Shown here in pieces: positions 43,288 to 53,143 of a stretch of DNA of 64,000 nt. Every line of letters begins with the position of its first letter. Positions within the stretch are counted from its first letter, which is position 1. The notes below the pieces were generated by a model, which was given only the letters and a program-made list of their open reading frames with translations, did not search any database and was not told where the DNA came from. The position numbers were made by a program, and so were the translations under genes. This stretch comes from JAAYZB01 sp035379945 (lineage in GTDB: Bacteria > Bacillota_I > Bacilli_A > Izemoplasmatales > Hujiaoplasmataceae): positions 1 through 64,000 of the forward strand of contig DAOSWG010000001.1 in assembly GCA_035379945.1 (NCBI GenBank), given 5' to 3'.

Positions 43288-44916
43288 TCAGGCTTTTTTG
43301 TAATAGACTCTTGATTCGTAAGGCCGGAGTAGCAACATGTCGCCATATTCTTTGTAATTGGAAAGAAGGCATTCGAAACCTTTCATTCCCGTAAGGTCGT
43401 ACTTAAGCGGTTTGGCCGAAAAGTTGCAAAAGACGTAAAGCGATTCATTATCAATGGTTCTTTTGTAGGCATACATTCTTTTGTTGTTGAAATCAATGTC
43501 TTCGTAATCGCCGTAGACGATTATCGGGTATTTTTTTCTCAGTGAGATTATTTCTTTGTAATAGGATAGGATGGAATCCTTGTTTTTCTCGTTGGTTGCG
43601 ACATTGATAGCGTTATGGTCACTGTTCACCTTGATCCATGGAATGGCATCCGAAAATCCGGCATATAAGGTGTCATCCCATTGCATCGGTGTACGGGCGT
43701 TGTCCCGCGACATCATCTTGATCTTCTTCATCATCCGTTTGTGCGAAAGGCCCATCTTTCTTCCGGTCTTGTAAATGTTCTTCGTCTCGATGTCCTGGTA
43801 ATCGTCCAGATTATCGAATGCGATGTTCTCCATTCCGATTTCCTGACCCTGATAGATGAATGGCGTACCCTGCTGGAAATACAGCATGGTCGCCAGGAGT
43901 TTGGCGGATTCCTGGTAGAATTGTTTGTTTCCGAAACGGCTGATGCTTCGCGGTTGGTCATGGTTTTCCAGATAGAGAGTGTTCCAGCCTTTGCCTTTTA
44001 GGGCGTTTTGCCATTTGGACAGCGGCTTTTTCAGGTTGATCGGATGGAAGGGTTTCATGAACCACTTGACGAAATGGTTGTCGGCTCCCATATGGTCGAA
44101 CTGAAAAACCATATTCAGTTCGCGCTTATCATCAGCGATATATTCCAAAGCAATCTTCGGTGTGATAAGCACGCTTTCTCCTACTGTGAAGCAATCGTAT
44201 TTGGAAAGCACATCGTCTCTGAGTTCTCCGAGATATTCATGTATTTTCGGAATGTTAAGGTAGTGTTCCCTTCCCGTTAGTGCGATTCTTTTCTTTCCGT
44301 CGGGATCGCCGTCGGTTTTGGCGATGATGTTGATGACATCACAGCGGAAACCGTCGACACCGAGATCAAGCCAAAATTTAAGAATGTTCTTGACTTCTTC
44401 CCTGACGGCGGGGTTGTCCCAGTTTAGATCGGGTTGTTTTTTGGAAAAAAGATGTAGATAATATTCTTGCCTTTCTTCATTATATGTCCAGGCATCTCCG
44501 CCGAAAAAAGAGCTCCAGTTGCCTTTTTCTTTTTTCCAATGATAATAATCCTTATAAACTGGATCGTTTTTGACTGAATGTTTGAACCATTCATGTTCGT
44601 CGGAAGTATGGTTCACAACCAAATCCATAACCAATTTTATTCCAGCACCGTGCAATTTGGCGATCAGTTCTTTCATGTCATCCATGGTGCCGAACTCCGG
44701 TTGGATATCCCGATAATCGGAAATGTCGTAACCGTTATCGTCATTGGGCGATTTATATACCGGACTTAGCCAAACGATGTCAGCGCCTAGACGCTTGATA
44801 TATGGCACCCGGTTGATTATTCCCCTTAGGTCTCCGATTCCGTCATTGTTGGAATCCTGATAGCTACGAGGATAGATCTGATATACTACGCCTTCTTTAT
44901 ACCAAGCTTTTTTCAT
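43288..44916 (-). CDS. Alpha-glucosidase, glycoside hydrolase family 13 (oligo-1,6-glucosidase type)
   Basis: Cytoplasmic GH13 enzyme of 542 residues. The start MKKAWYKEGVVYQIYPRSYQ is typical of the oligo-1,6-glucosidase, trehalose-6-phosphate hydrolase and sucrose isomerase group. Conserved region I is DLVVNHTSDEH. The nucleophile is Asp193 in GFRCDVIN, the acid/base is Glu247 in VGES and the transition-state stabiliser is Asp320 in ENHDQP. DVIN after the nucleophile favours 1,6-linkage specificity (isomaltose, panose). The gene overlaps the GH3 gene by ATGA and ends at a terminator. Family secure; exact sugar uncertain. Confidence 0.93.
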   Translation of the reverse strand: MKKAWYKEGVVYQIYPRSYQDSNNDGIGDLRGIINRVPYIKRLGADIVWLSPVYKSPNDDNGYDISDYRDIQPEFGTMDDMKELIAKLHGAGIKLVMDLVVNHTSDEHEWFKHSVKNDPVYKDYYHWKKEKGNWSSFFGGDAWTYNEERQEYYLHLFSKKQPDLNWDNPAVREEVKNILKFWLDLGVDGFRCDVINIIAKTDGDPDGKKRIALTGREHYLNIPKIHEYLGELRDDVLSKYDCFTVGESVLITPKIALEYIADDKRELNMVFQFDHMGADNHFVKWFMKPFHPINLKKPLSKWQNALKGKGWNTLYLENHDQPRSISRFGNKQFYQESAKLLATMLYFQQGTPFIYQGQEIGMENIAFDNLDDYQDIETKNIYKTGRKMGLSHKRMMKKIKMMSRDNARTPMQWDDTLYAGFSDAIPWIKVNSDHNAINVATNEKNKDSILSYYKEIISLRKKYPIIVYGDYEDIDFNNKRMYAYKRTIDNESLYVFCNFSAKPLKYDLTGMKGFECLLSNYKEYGDMLLLRPYESRVYYKKA

Positions 44917-47306
44917 TTGCCAGCACTTCCTTTGAAAAGTCTCGCTGCTTTACGGAAATTGTTGTTGCAAAGGGCCAGAATAGCTTTCGCCGTATTTAAG
45001 GTTATCTTGTCGCCGGAAAACACGGAAATGATTCGGAGGCTGTTCTCGCAGATCGTATTCTCGATGCCGGCCATCTCGTTTATCGTCGGGTTATCAAGCG
45101 TCTTTAAGGCTTCCTTGATGATTTTCCGCCTGATGATTTTTCCGATCAAGGTATGGGCGAGATCGTTGATGGAATCGTCCAGATTATACGGACGGCGACG
45201 TCTGATTCTTTCTTTCTCGAGCGGGTTGCCGGTCAAAAGCGAAAAATCGTCGTCTGTCATTGTCAGTCCGTTTTCCGCGAAATAACTTTTGGCCTTGGCG
45301 TAGGCTTCCGGTACCGGAATGTCATTCTTGGTGGAGAACAGGACTTCGGAAGATAGAATTCCTTCATGGGCGTTTTTCCTGATTTCGATCGAGTAAGTTC
45401 CCGACAAAGGGACAAAATCGTGAATATCGGTGTTGTAGTAACTGAAGGCATCCTGATCAAGCGTGAAGGAAACAATTTTTTCTTCTCCCGGTTTCAGTTC
45501 GATCTTGGCAAAGTCCTTCAACTCCCTTACGGCACGGAATATTTTCGAAGGCGGATTGCCGACATACAGTTGGACGACTTCCTTGCCTTTTACCTTACCT
45601 GTATTTCTTACGGTGACTTCAACGGATAGTTTTTCCCCAATAGCCAATTTATCTGATGAAAGATGGAGATTCTCATACTGGAATTCGGTGTAGCTCTTTC
45701 CGTAACCGAACGGGAAAAGCACCGGACGGTCTGCAGTTTCGAAATAGCGGTATCCGACATAAATCGATTCCTGATAATATACCTGTCCGTTTCCTTTGGC
45801 AAACCTTCTCTGGCTCGGAATGCTTTCCAGTTCGAGAGCGTAGGTTTCCGCCAGCCTTCCGCTGGGACTTGTCTTCCCGTAAAGAATATCGGCTACCGCC
45901 ATTCCCACGGCTTCGCCGCCAAGACCTGCCAGCAATAAGCCCTTGCATTTCGATAGCCACGGCATTCTCACCGGGCTGCCGGTCAATAATACTACGACAA
46001 TGTTTTCGTTAACCGTAGCCATTTTTTCCAAGAGAAGTTTCTGTCCTTTGGGAATATTTAAATTGATCCGGTCCATTCCTTCGGTTTCGTAATTGTCGGG
46101 AAGCCCCAATACAAAGACGATCTTGTCTTTTCCTTTGGCCTTTTCTATAGCTTCTTTTGCCAGACTGTCGTTCTGACCATCTCCCGTTATGGCATAGCCT
46201 TCTGCATACTCCCAAACGACTTCATTTGGCATACAGTCGGTGATATTGTCGACTTTGTAGGAATTGATATGGCTCGAACCGCCGCCCTGATAACGAACGT
46301 TTTTCGCAAGAGCTCCGACAATCAAGATGTTGTCGGATGTCTTCAAAGGCAAAATGCTCTCTTCGTTTTTCAATAAAACCATCGACTCTTCGGCAATCTT
46401 TTTGCTTTCCAGATGGTTCTTCTCGAAATCGACTTCCAAAGGAAGGTTGTCCTTTTTCTCGTCGATCAGTTTCAGAAGTCTTTCAACGGATTTGTCTATT
46501 TCGGCCTCCGTTATGATTTGATTTTCGTATGCTTCGATGAGCATTCCGACGCTTGGTTTAAATACAGGCATTTCTAGATCAAGAGTAGCTTTCAAGGCAT
46601 TCACTCTATTTTTAACTGCACCCCAATCGGATACGATCACCTTGTCGAATCCGAATTTATTTCTCAGAGTGTCGTCAAGCAATTCCTTGTTTTCGGAGGC
46701 GTAGATGTCATCCACCCGGTTGTATGAACACATGACCATGGCAGGCTTGGCTTTGATGGCCTCGGTAAACGAACGATAATAGATTTCGTTCTTGGCTCTT
46801 TCGTCGAGAATGGACGAGGAAACCATCCGGTAGGATTCTTGCGAATTGAAGGCGTAGTGTTTGACACAAGCTCCTACTTTTTCCTTATTGAGCCCCTGAA
46901 TGAAGCCAGATGCAATCTTTCCGGAAACGACAGGATCCTCTGAATAATATTCGAAGTTGCGTCCGCAAAGAGGATTCCTTTTGATATTGACTCCCGGTCC
47001 CAATAAAACATGGACATTTTCCTTCCGACATTCCTTGCCTATAGCAGAACCCATCCGTTTCGAGATTTCCGGATCAAATGAGCATGCGACGGTCGTTGCT
47101 GGCGGGAAACATACCGCTTTGACGATTTCCATTTTTCCAGTTTCGGGATTATTCTGTTCTTTTCTCAAACCATGAGGGCCGTCCGCAACCATGATCGAAG
47201 GAATTCCCAGTTTTTCGAAAGGAACTGTGTGCCATCCGTCTTTACCGACAAGCAAAGAACATTTTTCTTCAATCGTCAGTTCCTGAAGTATTTTCTTTAT
47301 ATCCAT
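44913..47306 (-). CDS. Beta-glucosidase-type glycoside hydrolase family 3
   Basis: GH3 enzyme of 797 residues. The N-terminal barrel starts MVADGPHGLRKE and carries nucleophile Asp227 in VSDWGAV. The alpha/beta sandwich domain follows (LVGALAKNVRYQGGGSS, EGMDRINLNIP). A fibronectin-III-like domain (GKVKGKEVVQLYVGNP) is next, then a helical C-terminal tail of about 140 residues. No signal peptide, so it is cytoplasmic. It is the first gene of a two-gene operon with the GH13 enzyme and has a good promoter. Beta-glucosidase is most likely; beta-xylosidase or other GH3 activities remain possible. Confidence 0.92.
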   Translation of the reverse strand: MDIKKILQELTIEEKCSLLVGKDGWHTVPFEKLGIPSIMVADGPHGLRKEQNNPETGKMEIVKAVCFPPATTVACSFDPEISKRMGSAIGKECRKENVHVLLGPGVNIKRNPLCGRNFEYYSEDPVVSGKIASGFIQGLNKEKVGACVKHYAFNSQESYRMVSSSILDERAKNEIYYRSFTEAIKAKPAMVMCSYNRVDDIYASENKELLDDTLRNKFGFDKVIVSDWGAVKNRVNALKATLDLEMPVFKPSVGMLIEAYENQIITEAEIDKSVERLLKLIDEKKDNLPLEVDFEKNHLESKKIAEESMVLLKNEESILPLKTSDNILIVGALAKNVRYQGGGSSHINSYKVDNITDCMPNEVVWEYAEGYAITGDGQNDSLAKEAIEKAKGKDKIVFVLGLPDNYETEGMDRINLNIPKGQKLLLEKMATVNENIVVVLLTGSPVRMPWLSKCKGLLLAGLGGEAVGMAVADILYGKTSPSGRLAETYALELESIPSQRRFAKGNGQVYYQESIYVGYRYFETADRPVLFPFGYGKSYTEFQYENLHLSSDKLAIGEKLSVEVTVRNTGKVKGKEVVQLYVGNPPSKIFRAVRELKDFAKIELKPGEEKIVSFTLDQDAFSYYNTDIHDFVPLSGTYSIEIRKNAHEGILSSEVLFSTKNDIPVPEAYAKAKSYFAENGLTMTDDDFSLLTGNPLEKERIRRRRPYNLDDSINDLAHTLIGKIIRRKIIKEALKTLDNPTINEMAGIENTICENSLRIISVFSGDKITLNTAKAILALCNNNFRKAARLFKGSAGK

Positions 47307-47343
47307 GTCATGACCTCCGAATAAACATTTTTTGTCTTAAATT

Positions 47344-47372
47344 ATTATATCATTATTGTTCGCTTTTGTTAA
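47344..47372 (-). promoter_or_regulatory. Promoter of the GH3-GH13 operon
   Basis: Minus strand TTAACA (47372-47367), spacer 17, TATAAT (47349-47344). The leader to the GH3 start codon is about 30 bases with GGAGGT near the ATG. No clear catabolite-repression site is visible. Confidence 0.82.
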
Positions 47373-47453
47373 ATATCAATGGTAAAATCAGCGAAAAATA
47401 ACTCTGTTTGCAAAAGAAAAACCACATCGAGGGAAGTGGTTTCTACATTCATA

Positions 47454-47529
47454 TGGCGACTCCGACAGGATTCGAACCTGCAACATTCAGCTCCGGAGGC
47501 TGACGCTCTATCCGTTGAACTACGGAGTC
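47454..47529 (-). tRNA. tRNA-Arg (anticodon CCG)
   Basis: A 76-base cloverleaf on the minus strand with encoded CCA. Acceptor GACTCCG/CGGAGTC, anticodon stem TCAGC/GCTGA around CTCCGGA, giving CCG. Reads CGG. Confidence 0.96.
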
Positions 47530-47573
47530 ATGTAACATATATCTTGCCGGCAATTATGTCCGTATTTTCCTAG

Positions 47574-47650
47574 TGGCGACCCGGAAGGGATTCGAACCCC
47601 CGACCGACGGCTTAGGAAGCCGCTGCTCTGTCCTGCTGAGCTACCGGGCC
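47574..47650 (-). tRNA. tRNA-Arg (anticodon CCT)
   Basis: A 77-base cloverleaf with encoded CCA. Anticodon stem GCGGC/GCCGT around TTCCTAA, giving CCT. Reads AGG. Confidence 0.96.
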
Positions 47651-47764
47651 CAGATAACATTATAGCATCAATGAAATGTTTTGAAACAAAAATGATGTCT
47701 TGTCATCGTTCCAACAATGAAACAAACAGCCGGGACTATTTCGTCCCGGCCGCAAAATCGCAAA

Positions 47765-47841
<77 letters not shown>

Positions 47842-47955
47842 GTAACGCATGTATAATTATAATACGGCACCGATTGTTTGTAAAGAAATTTAGCGGCCGG
47901 GAAGCAAAAAAAGACATGGACAAAAAGAGGAAATCATCTATGAAACATTAGATTG

Positions 47956-50832
47956 CTATTTGCGGAAACCGACCCGGTTCATCTCTCCCCAGGCATTGTT
48001 TTCTTTCAAAGACGAGAAAAATCCCTTGACCCGGTAAAGCGCGATGTATTGTCGCCAACCGAAATTTTCGATGACGGCCATAACAAGCAGACGGATAATG
48101 TCCTTCGGCTTAAAAGTAGGTTCGACTTTTTCACTTATGCAAAGCGAAAGCAGAGATAAGAATATCCCCATCACGATCGTCACCAGCAACAATAACAGTA
48201 TGATTTCTATACTGAGGAAACCGAACAATATCCCGAGCAAAACAGCGGCATACGCCTGGATTTCAAACAAAGGTCCGAGCATTTCAAAGATAAAGAAATA
48301 TGGCATGGCGACAAAACCCGCCAATCTGTACTTGGGATTCATGATCATCTTGCGGTGATAAGAAAGAATGTCGATGAGTCCGCGCTGCCAGCGGTTTCTT
48401 TGACGGAAAAATGTTTTCCCGTCCTCGGGGACCTCCGTGTAGCAACGCGCCGTACCGCTGTATCCGATTCGGTAGTTGAGTTTGTCAAGACAGGCTCTTC
48501 TCGTGATCCTGACCACGAGTTCCATGTCCTCTCCCACGGTATCCTTGTTCAAGGAACTTTCCGTGAGATAGCCTCCGACTTCGATCAAAATCCTTTTTTC
48601 GAAAAGTCCGAAGGCACCCGATACGATCAAAAGACTTCTAAGTTCGGCAAAACCGGTTCTAGAAATGTTGAAAGCGCGGAGGTATTCGATGACCTGAAGT
48701 CTGGCAAGAAGCGACTTTGGCAATAGTTTGGCTTCGATCTGGCCCTTGTCGACAATAAATCCGTTCACGGGGACGATCGCTCCGCCCAGGGCCAAAGTGA
48801 TCTCGTCATGATCCAGCATCGTCGACATCAGATTCATAAGCGAGTCCCTTTCCAAAAGAGAATCGGCGTCGATACCGCAGACATATTCCGAATGACTGAG
48901 ATTGATACCGACATTGAGTGCATCGGCTTTACCCCCGTTTTCCTTGTCTACGACAACCAAATTCGGAAGTTGGGAATTGACGTATATGGAGCGGACCGGC
49001 TTCGTGTTGATCAAAGGTTTAGACAACACATTCTTCCGTTCGAGTTGAAAATGATCAATCAGTTTTTCAAGCGTTTTGTCTTTAGAACCGTCATTTACAA
49101 CGATAACCTCGAAACTAGGATAGTCGAGATTTAAAAGCGAATGCACGCTTTCGATGATCGAGAGTTCCTCGTTATAGGCGGGAGCGATGATCGATATCGA
49201 TGGCAACATATCTTTTTCGAAGAGCATCGATTTGTTCTTGGCATTCCATAAAACCCGCTGTCTTGTATCTCCGACATAAGACAGAAGCGCCAGAAAGAAA
49301 TAAATGCAGTTCGCAAGAAAATAATATCCGATGAACCATATATTCAAACTTCTTACGTAATCTTTTATGATATCATTGAATGATTCGTTAAAAACAGTAT
49401 TCAAATGAGTCAGGACAAATATCACAGGGCATAGAACGATTGCGACTATAAGAAGTGTTAAAAGCCATTTGGTTTTTCTGACTTCGGGAATTATTTTTTT
49501 AACACGCGGCTGCCGTGGTGGTTTGGCAAGACCAAAATACTTCCTTTTGTCATCGGAAAGATATTCTGACATTTCTTTGGCAAAAATCTCGTTTTCCGCC
49601 ATTATTGGTTGAAGCATTTTCTTCATGGACGCGTCGATTGACTTGTCCCTATTCTTGTTCAGAAAATCGATAAAATCGGCCGTATAGCCGTTTTCTGCCA
49701 TTAGTTGTATAATATCGGACAGTTGCTTCTCGTTTTCTCTCAAAAGCCGTAAAAGTAGATAATCGACCCGATGCGAAAACACATGTGCGAGCATGAGCCT
49801 TTGTTCCGGTTTCGCGATCTTTGGCACCATCTCGAGCAAATCCTTTATAAGCAACGGATTGTTTTCGGTTATCTTCAGAATGGCATGGGAACGGTAATCG
49901 TCCGATAGAGTTCCGTTTGAAAGATTGATTAGCGTCATGATATCGGTGATACTTTCCCGGTTACAAAAAGAATCCGAGGCGATTCTTACGACTTCCGAAT
50001 CCTCAGAATCCAGATATCTGATATCGTCTAGCGACGTGCCGTAGACAAAAGCCAGGGCCGAAAGAATGCCATAATAAAGCCGCATGACCCGTTCGCGGCG
50101 AAGTGGAGTGTAAGTAATATTATATTCGCCAGCCAGATACTTCTCGATCGCTTTAAGCTCATCGGTCAGAATATCGCGGAATTCTTCGCGGTAATATATA
50201 TTGGATAAATCTACAAATACTTCTTTTATCTCCATTTCCTGACGGCGAAAGATATTTGCAAGATGAGCTTCAACATGGAGAAGATAATGATTGAGAATAC
50301 CGATAAGCCGACGTTGGTAAAAGCGTCGGCTGCCGATGATGCTATCGACAAAAGCCTGAAGGATCTGTTGGTCAATTTTGTTCTTTAGAGAATTGATGAC
50401 ATAAATCTTGACGTGCTCTTTTTTCTCCCTTTCCAGGATCTTAAGTAAAGTTTTCTTGATTTCGGGAGTATCGAAATAATAGAGACTGGCAATCGCCTTT
50501 TTTCGTACGGAAACAAAAATACTATTTGATCTTCGGATAAGCATCCGAATGATGCCGCGTCTTATGAAATCATCCTGGATGCCGTTTTTTGCCTCATCAG
50601 TGAGCGTGATTTCCTCACATATGGAAATGTATGCCTTTAGGAGAATTGCTCGGGAGAATCTAATTTTACCTGGGGTATTGTCAAGGTAGTGGCTGACAAG
50701 ATAATTCTCGGCCAATCCGGTTTTTTTCATAATTGCGATATGTCTCTTGTGACTTAAAAAAAGCATGACTATCAAAAAAAGGGATAAGACAAGAAAAATC
50801 CCCATGACTATCAGGATGTCTTTAACACTCAT
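47956..50832 (-). CDS. Processive family 2 glycosyltransferase with N-terminal HEAT-like repeat domain (predicted exopolysaccharide synthase)
   Basis: Membrane protein of 958 residues. After one membrane helix (about 5-28) comes a cytoplasmic helical domain of about 400 residues with HEAT-like pairs (SVRKKAIASLYYFDTPEIKK, VVRIASDSF). Two membrane helices follow (about 450-520). The GT2 domain starts at SIIAPAYNEE (near residue 548), with VVNDGSKDKT, ENGGKADALN, DADS (near 653), GEDMELVVR and the processive-synthase motif RQRNRWQRG (near 812). Further membrane helices form the C-terminus. This is the architecture of cellulose, PNAG or hyaluronan-type synthases, with an unusual HEAT front end. 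It overlaps the GGDEF-receiver gene upstream (ATGA). The polymer is unknown. Confidence 0.9.
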   Translation of the reverse strand: MSVKDILIVMGIFLVLSLFLIVMLFLSHKRHIAIMKKTGLAENYLVSHYLDNTPGKIRFSRAILLKAYISICEEITLTDEAKNGIQDDFIRRGIIRMLIRRSNSIFVSVRKKAIASLYYFDTPEIKKTLLKILEREKKEHVKIYVINSLKNKIDQQILQAFVDSIIGSRRFYQRRLIGILNHYLLHVEAHLANIFRRQEMEIKEVFVDLSNIYYREEFRDILTDELKAIEKYLAGEYNITYTPLRRERVMRLYYGILSALAFVYGTSLDDIRYLDSEDSEVVRIASDSFCNRESITDIMTLINLSNGTLSDDYRSHAILKITENNPLLIKDLLEMVPKIAKPEQRLMLAHVFSHRVDYLLLRLLRENEKQLSDIIQLMAENGYTADFIDFLNKNRDKSIDASMKKMLQPIMAENEIFAKEMSEYLSDDKRKYFGLAKPPRQPRVKKIIPEVRKTKWLLTLLIVAIVLCPVIFVLTHLNTVFNESFNDIIKDYVRSLNIWFIGYYFLANCIYFFLALLSYVGDTRQRVLWNAKNKSMLFEKDMLPSISIIAPAYNEELSIIESVHSLLNLDYPSFEVIVVNDGSKDKTLEKLIDHFQLERKNVLSKPLINTKPVRSIYVNSQLPNLVVVDKENGGKADALNVGINLSHSEYVCGIDADSLLERDSLMNLMSTMLDHDEITLALGGAIVPVNGFIVDKGQIEAKLLPKSLLARLQVIEYLRAFNISRTGFAELRSLLIVSGAFGLFEKRILIEVGGYLTESSLNKDTVGEDMELVVRITRRACLDKLNYRIGYSGTARCYTEVPEDGKTFFRQRNRWQRGLIDILSYHRKMIMNPKYRLAGFVAMPYFFIFEMLGPLFEIQAYAAVLLGILFGFLSIEIILLLLLVTIVMGIFLSLLSLCISEKVEPTFKPKDIIRLLVMAVIENFGWRQYIALYRVKGFFSSLKENNAWGEMNRVGFRK

Positions 50833-52868
50833 GGCCTATCCCCGTTTCTTTTCAAATGCCTTTGGATTAACCCCAGAATCTCTTCAAAGATGAGCGGTTT
50901 CTGAATCACATAGTCAACACCGGCTCGGTTGGCTCTTCTTATTGTGTCGACGGATTTGTCGTAGGTTGTCAAAATGAAAGGAACCTGAGCGGTAAAGAAA
51001 GACTCGTTCAACTGTCCTTTGAGCGAGATCCCGTCAATCTTCGGCGTATTCTTATCCGCGATAATGGCATCAAATTTTCGATTTTTCGCGATCTCCAAAG
51101 CCTTTTGTCCGTCCGTGGCTATGATACATTCGAAGTTGGCCTGTGAAAAGAAGGCGTTCATGAGTTTGCCGGCAATACCTTCATCCGATACCACGAGGAC
51201 ACTGCCGTAAACGAATTCCTCTTCTTTTTCCATGACGGAATCGATTACCGATGAAGGTCCTTTCTGTCTTGCAAGCTTTATCCTGTGATCTCCTGACGAA
51301 AGCATTCCCCGAGCTATCACATCGGGTGATACGGATCCATAGAATTCTGAAAGATTTACCAAAGAGGCCGATGCCGTCACCGGCTCGATAAAGGTTTCTG
51401 ATGCAATGACAGAAGCCTGAATATGGCTTATGAGACAAAAGGCGTCTTCTTTTTTCATGTCTCCAGACATTATAATGAATCCGGGACCGTTCTGCTTGAA
51501 AATTAAGTCTTCAGAAGAAATTTCTTGCTTTATCAGGTATGCGAAACTGGCAAGCGCTTCGTCGCCCGAGGCTTTTGAATACTTGGAATTGATTTCCAGG
51601 ATATTGTCGAGACAGACATAGATCAGAGTGATGTCACCAAGTTTTGATTCTTTGTCGAGAATCCGTTTGATTTCCTGGGTAAGATATTCGTATAGGAAAA
51701 GCTCGTTATATAATCCGGTCGCCTTGTCAACCAGCAGTTTCTGTTTCGCGGATTCGAGTTTGTCTTTAGTATCGGTCAACTGCTTTTCGAGTAGTTCCTT
51801 TTCTTTTGTCAGTAAAGAGATTTTCCCGGCTTCTCTTTCTGAAAGAGCCGTATAAATATTGGGAAAAGCGACATGGTAGGTCTCCACAAATTTTGACACC
51901 AGCGGATAAAGCACATCAAGCCAAGGCTGCCCTTTTTTCAGATATATCTGTTCAAATGCCTGATGCCATAATTTGAAGACTTCTTTTCCGGAAGCGGAAA
52001 ACGAAAAATTGACCGGATCAAAAGCGGCGTTTGAAGAAAATGTTTCTTTGACTGTTTCCGAGCCGAACAGAGTTCTGAGTTTGGCGATGATCTGGTCCAA
52101 TAGATTGACAATGATTTTCTCAGAATCATCAGCTTCGGTTTTTTCGTTGTTTCGATAATAATTGTAAAAATCCAGAGTTTCCAGCTTTTCAGATGCCGTC
52201 CGGATTTCTTTCGCCCCGTATTCCCAGCCCATGGATGTGAATAAGTGCTCAATCGTCAAAGTCGACACTTCTTTCAAAAGCGGTCTTAAAAAATTGCTTG
52301 AGGGAATGTTTTCCCGATGGTAGTCTAACAGCGTTTGCATTCTGGTCGCTTCAGAGGTGTTGGGATACAGATCGAACAGATGATTTGATAACAAAAGTCT
52401 GTCCTCGGCGGAATAAACCATGGCAGAGTAAATCCGGTTTACGAAAAAAGCCGGAATAATCTGAAAATACTTTTCGTCCGGCGATACATAAGAATATTCG
52501 GTTTCATTTGCATAGATAAGACAAAGATTCGAAAAAACCGATACATCGAAGCCTCTCGGTCTGACGGGCAAAATCACATCGAACGTTTCTTTGTTCTGTT
52601 CGAGCTTCTTGAGCACTTCCGCAACCAGGCAATCGAAATCGAGAATGAAAATTGCCTGGATGCGACCGGTAGGAGCCTGTTCGAGAATATGTAGTTTTAT
52701 TTCGTCAAACGAAAAACGCGGACTAAGTCCGAAAAGATAAACGAGATTTCCGTCCACAAGAAAATATATTTTTTCTCGAACTGATTCATGACCTATCCAG
52801 TCGATCCGGAAAAAATCCGGAAAAACACTGGAACATTTGCTGTTTCTCATAGAATCCGCATAGTCCAT
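50829..52868 (-). CDS. Degenerate GGDEF domain protein with C-terminal response-regulator receiver domain
   Basis: Soluble protein of about 679 residues. The first 350 residues match no domain I know. A coiled coil (about 345-380) leads to a GGDEF-type domain (about 381-545) starting DKATGLYNELFLYEYL. At the catalytic loop the sequence is Asn-Gly-Pro-Gly-Phe (460-464) instead of GGDEF, and the RxxD inhibitory site is lost, so it should neither make nor bind cyclic di-GMP in the usual ways. A receiver domain (about 556-679) keeps the acidic pocket, phosphoacceptor Asp605 (ADKNTPKIDG), TTYD and the conserved lysine in QKP. I chose ATG 52868 with GGTGAT before it; an ATG at 52892 overlaps the -10 box. 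It overlaps the glycosyltransferase gene and probably controls it. Confidence 0.87.
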   Translation of the reverse strand: MDYADSMRNSKCSSVFPDFFRIDWIGHESVREKIYFLVDGNLVYLFGLSPRFSFDEIKLHILEQAPTGRIQAIFILDFDCLVAEVLKKLEQNKETFDVILPVRPRGFDVSVFSNLCLIYANETEYSYVSPDEKYFQIIPAFFVNRIYSAMVYSAEDRLLLSNHLFDLYPNTSEATRMQTLLDYHRENIPSSNFLRPLLKEVSTLTIEHLFTSMGWEYGAKEIRTASEKLETLDFYNYYRNNEKTEADDSEKIIVNLLDQIIAKLRTLFGSETVKETFSSNAAFDPVNFSFSASGKEVFKLWHQAFEQIYLKKGQPWLDVLYPLVSKFVETYHVAFPNIYTALSEREAGKISLLTKEKELLEKQLTDTKDKLESAKQKLLVDKATGLYNELFLYEYLTQEIKRILDKESKLGDITLIYVCLDNILEINSKYSKASGDEALASFAYLIKQEISSEDLIFKQNGPGFIIMSGDMKKEDAFCLISHIQASVIASETFIEPVTASASLVNLSEFYGSVSPDVIARGMLSSGDHRIKLARQKGPSSVIDSVMEKEEEFVYGSVLVVSDEGIAGKLMNAFFSQANFECIIATDGQKALEIAKNRKFDAIIADKNTPKIDGISLKGQLNESFFTAQVPFILTTYDKSVDTIRRANRAGVDYVIQKPLIFEEILGLIQRHLKRNGDRP

Positions 52869-52892
52869 GAATATCACCGTCCTGAAAAACAT

Positions 52893-53143
52893 TATACATT
52901 ATTTTTTTGGTTTACGCATTAGCTAAAAAAAAACCAATAAAAATAAATGGTTTTTAAACATACGAAGTGCCTTTTTGTCAGATACTTGTTGAAAGAATGA
53001 ATTAATAGAAAAAATTAATGGAATTATCAAAAAAAAACATATGTTTTGCAGAAATGATTTGTTAAAAAAAATCTTCCTTAAGCATCCTGGTAAATAGTTC
53101 GATTACCGTTTGCTTAATGAAGATCAAATATGGATAAACAGTT
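52893..53143. other. AT-rich intergenic region without a gene
   Basis: About 250 bases, very rich in A and T. TATAAT for the GGDEF-receiver gene lies near its right-hand start. An imperfect hairpin AAAAACCA/TGGTTTTT (52929-52955) could be a terminator. I see no gene. Confidence 0.5.
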
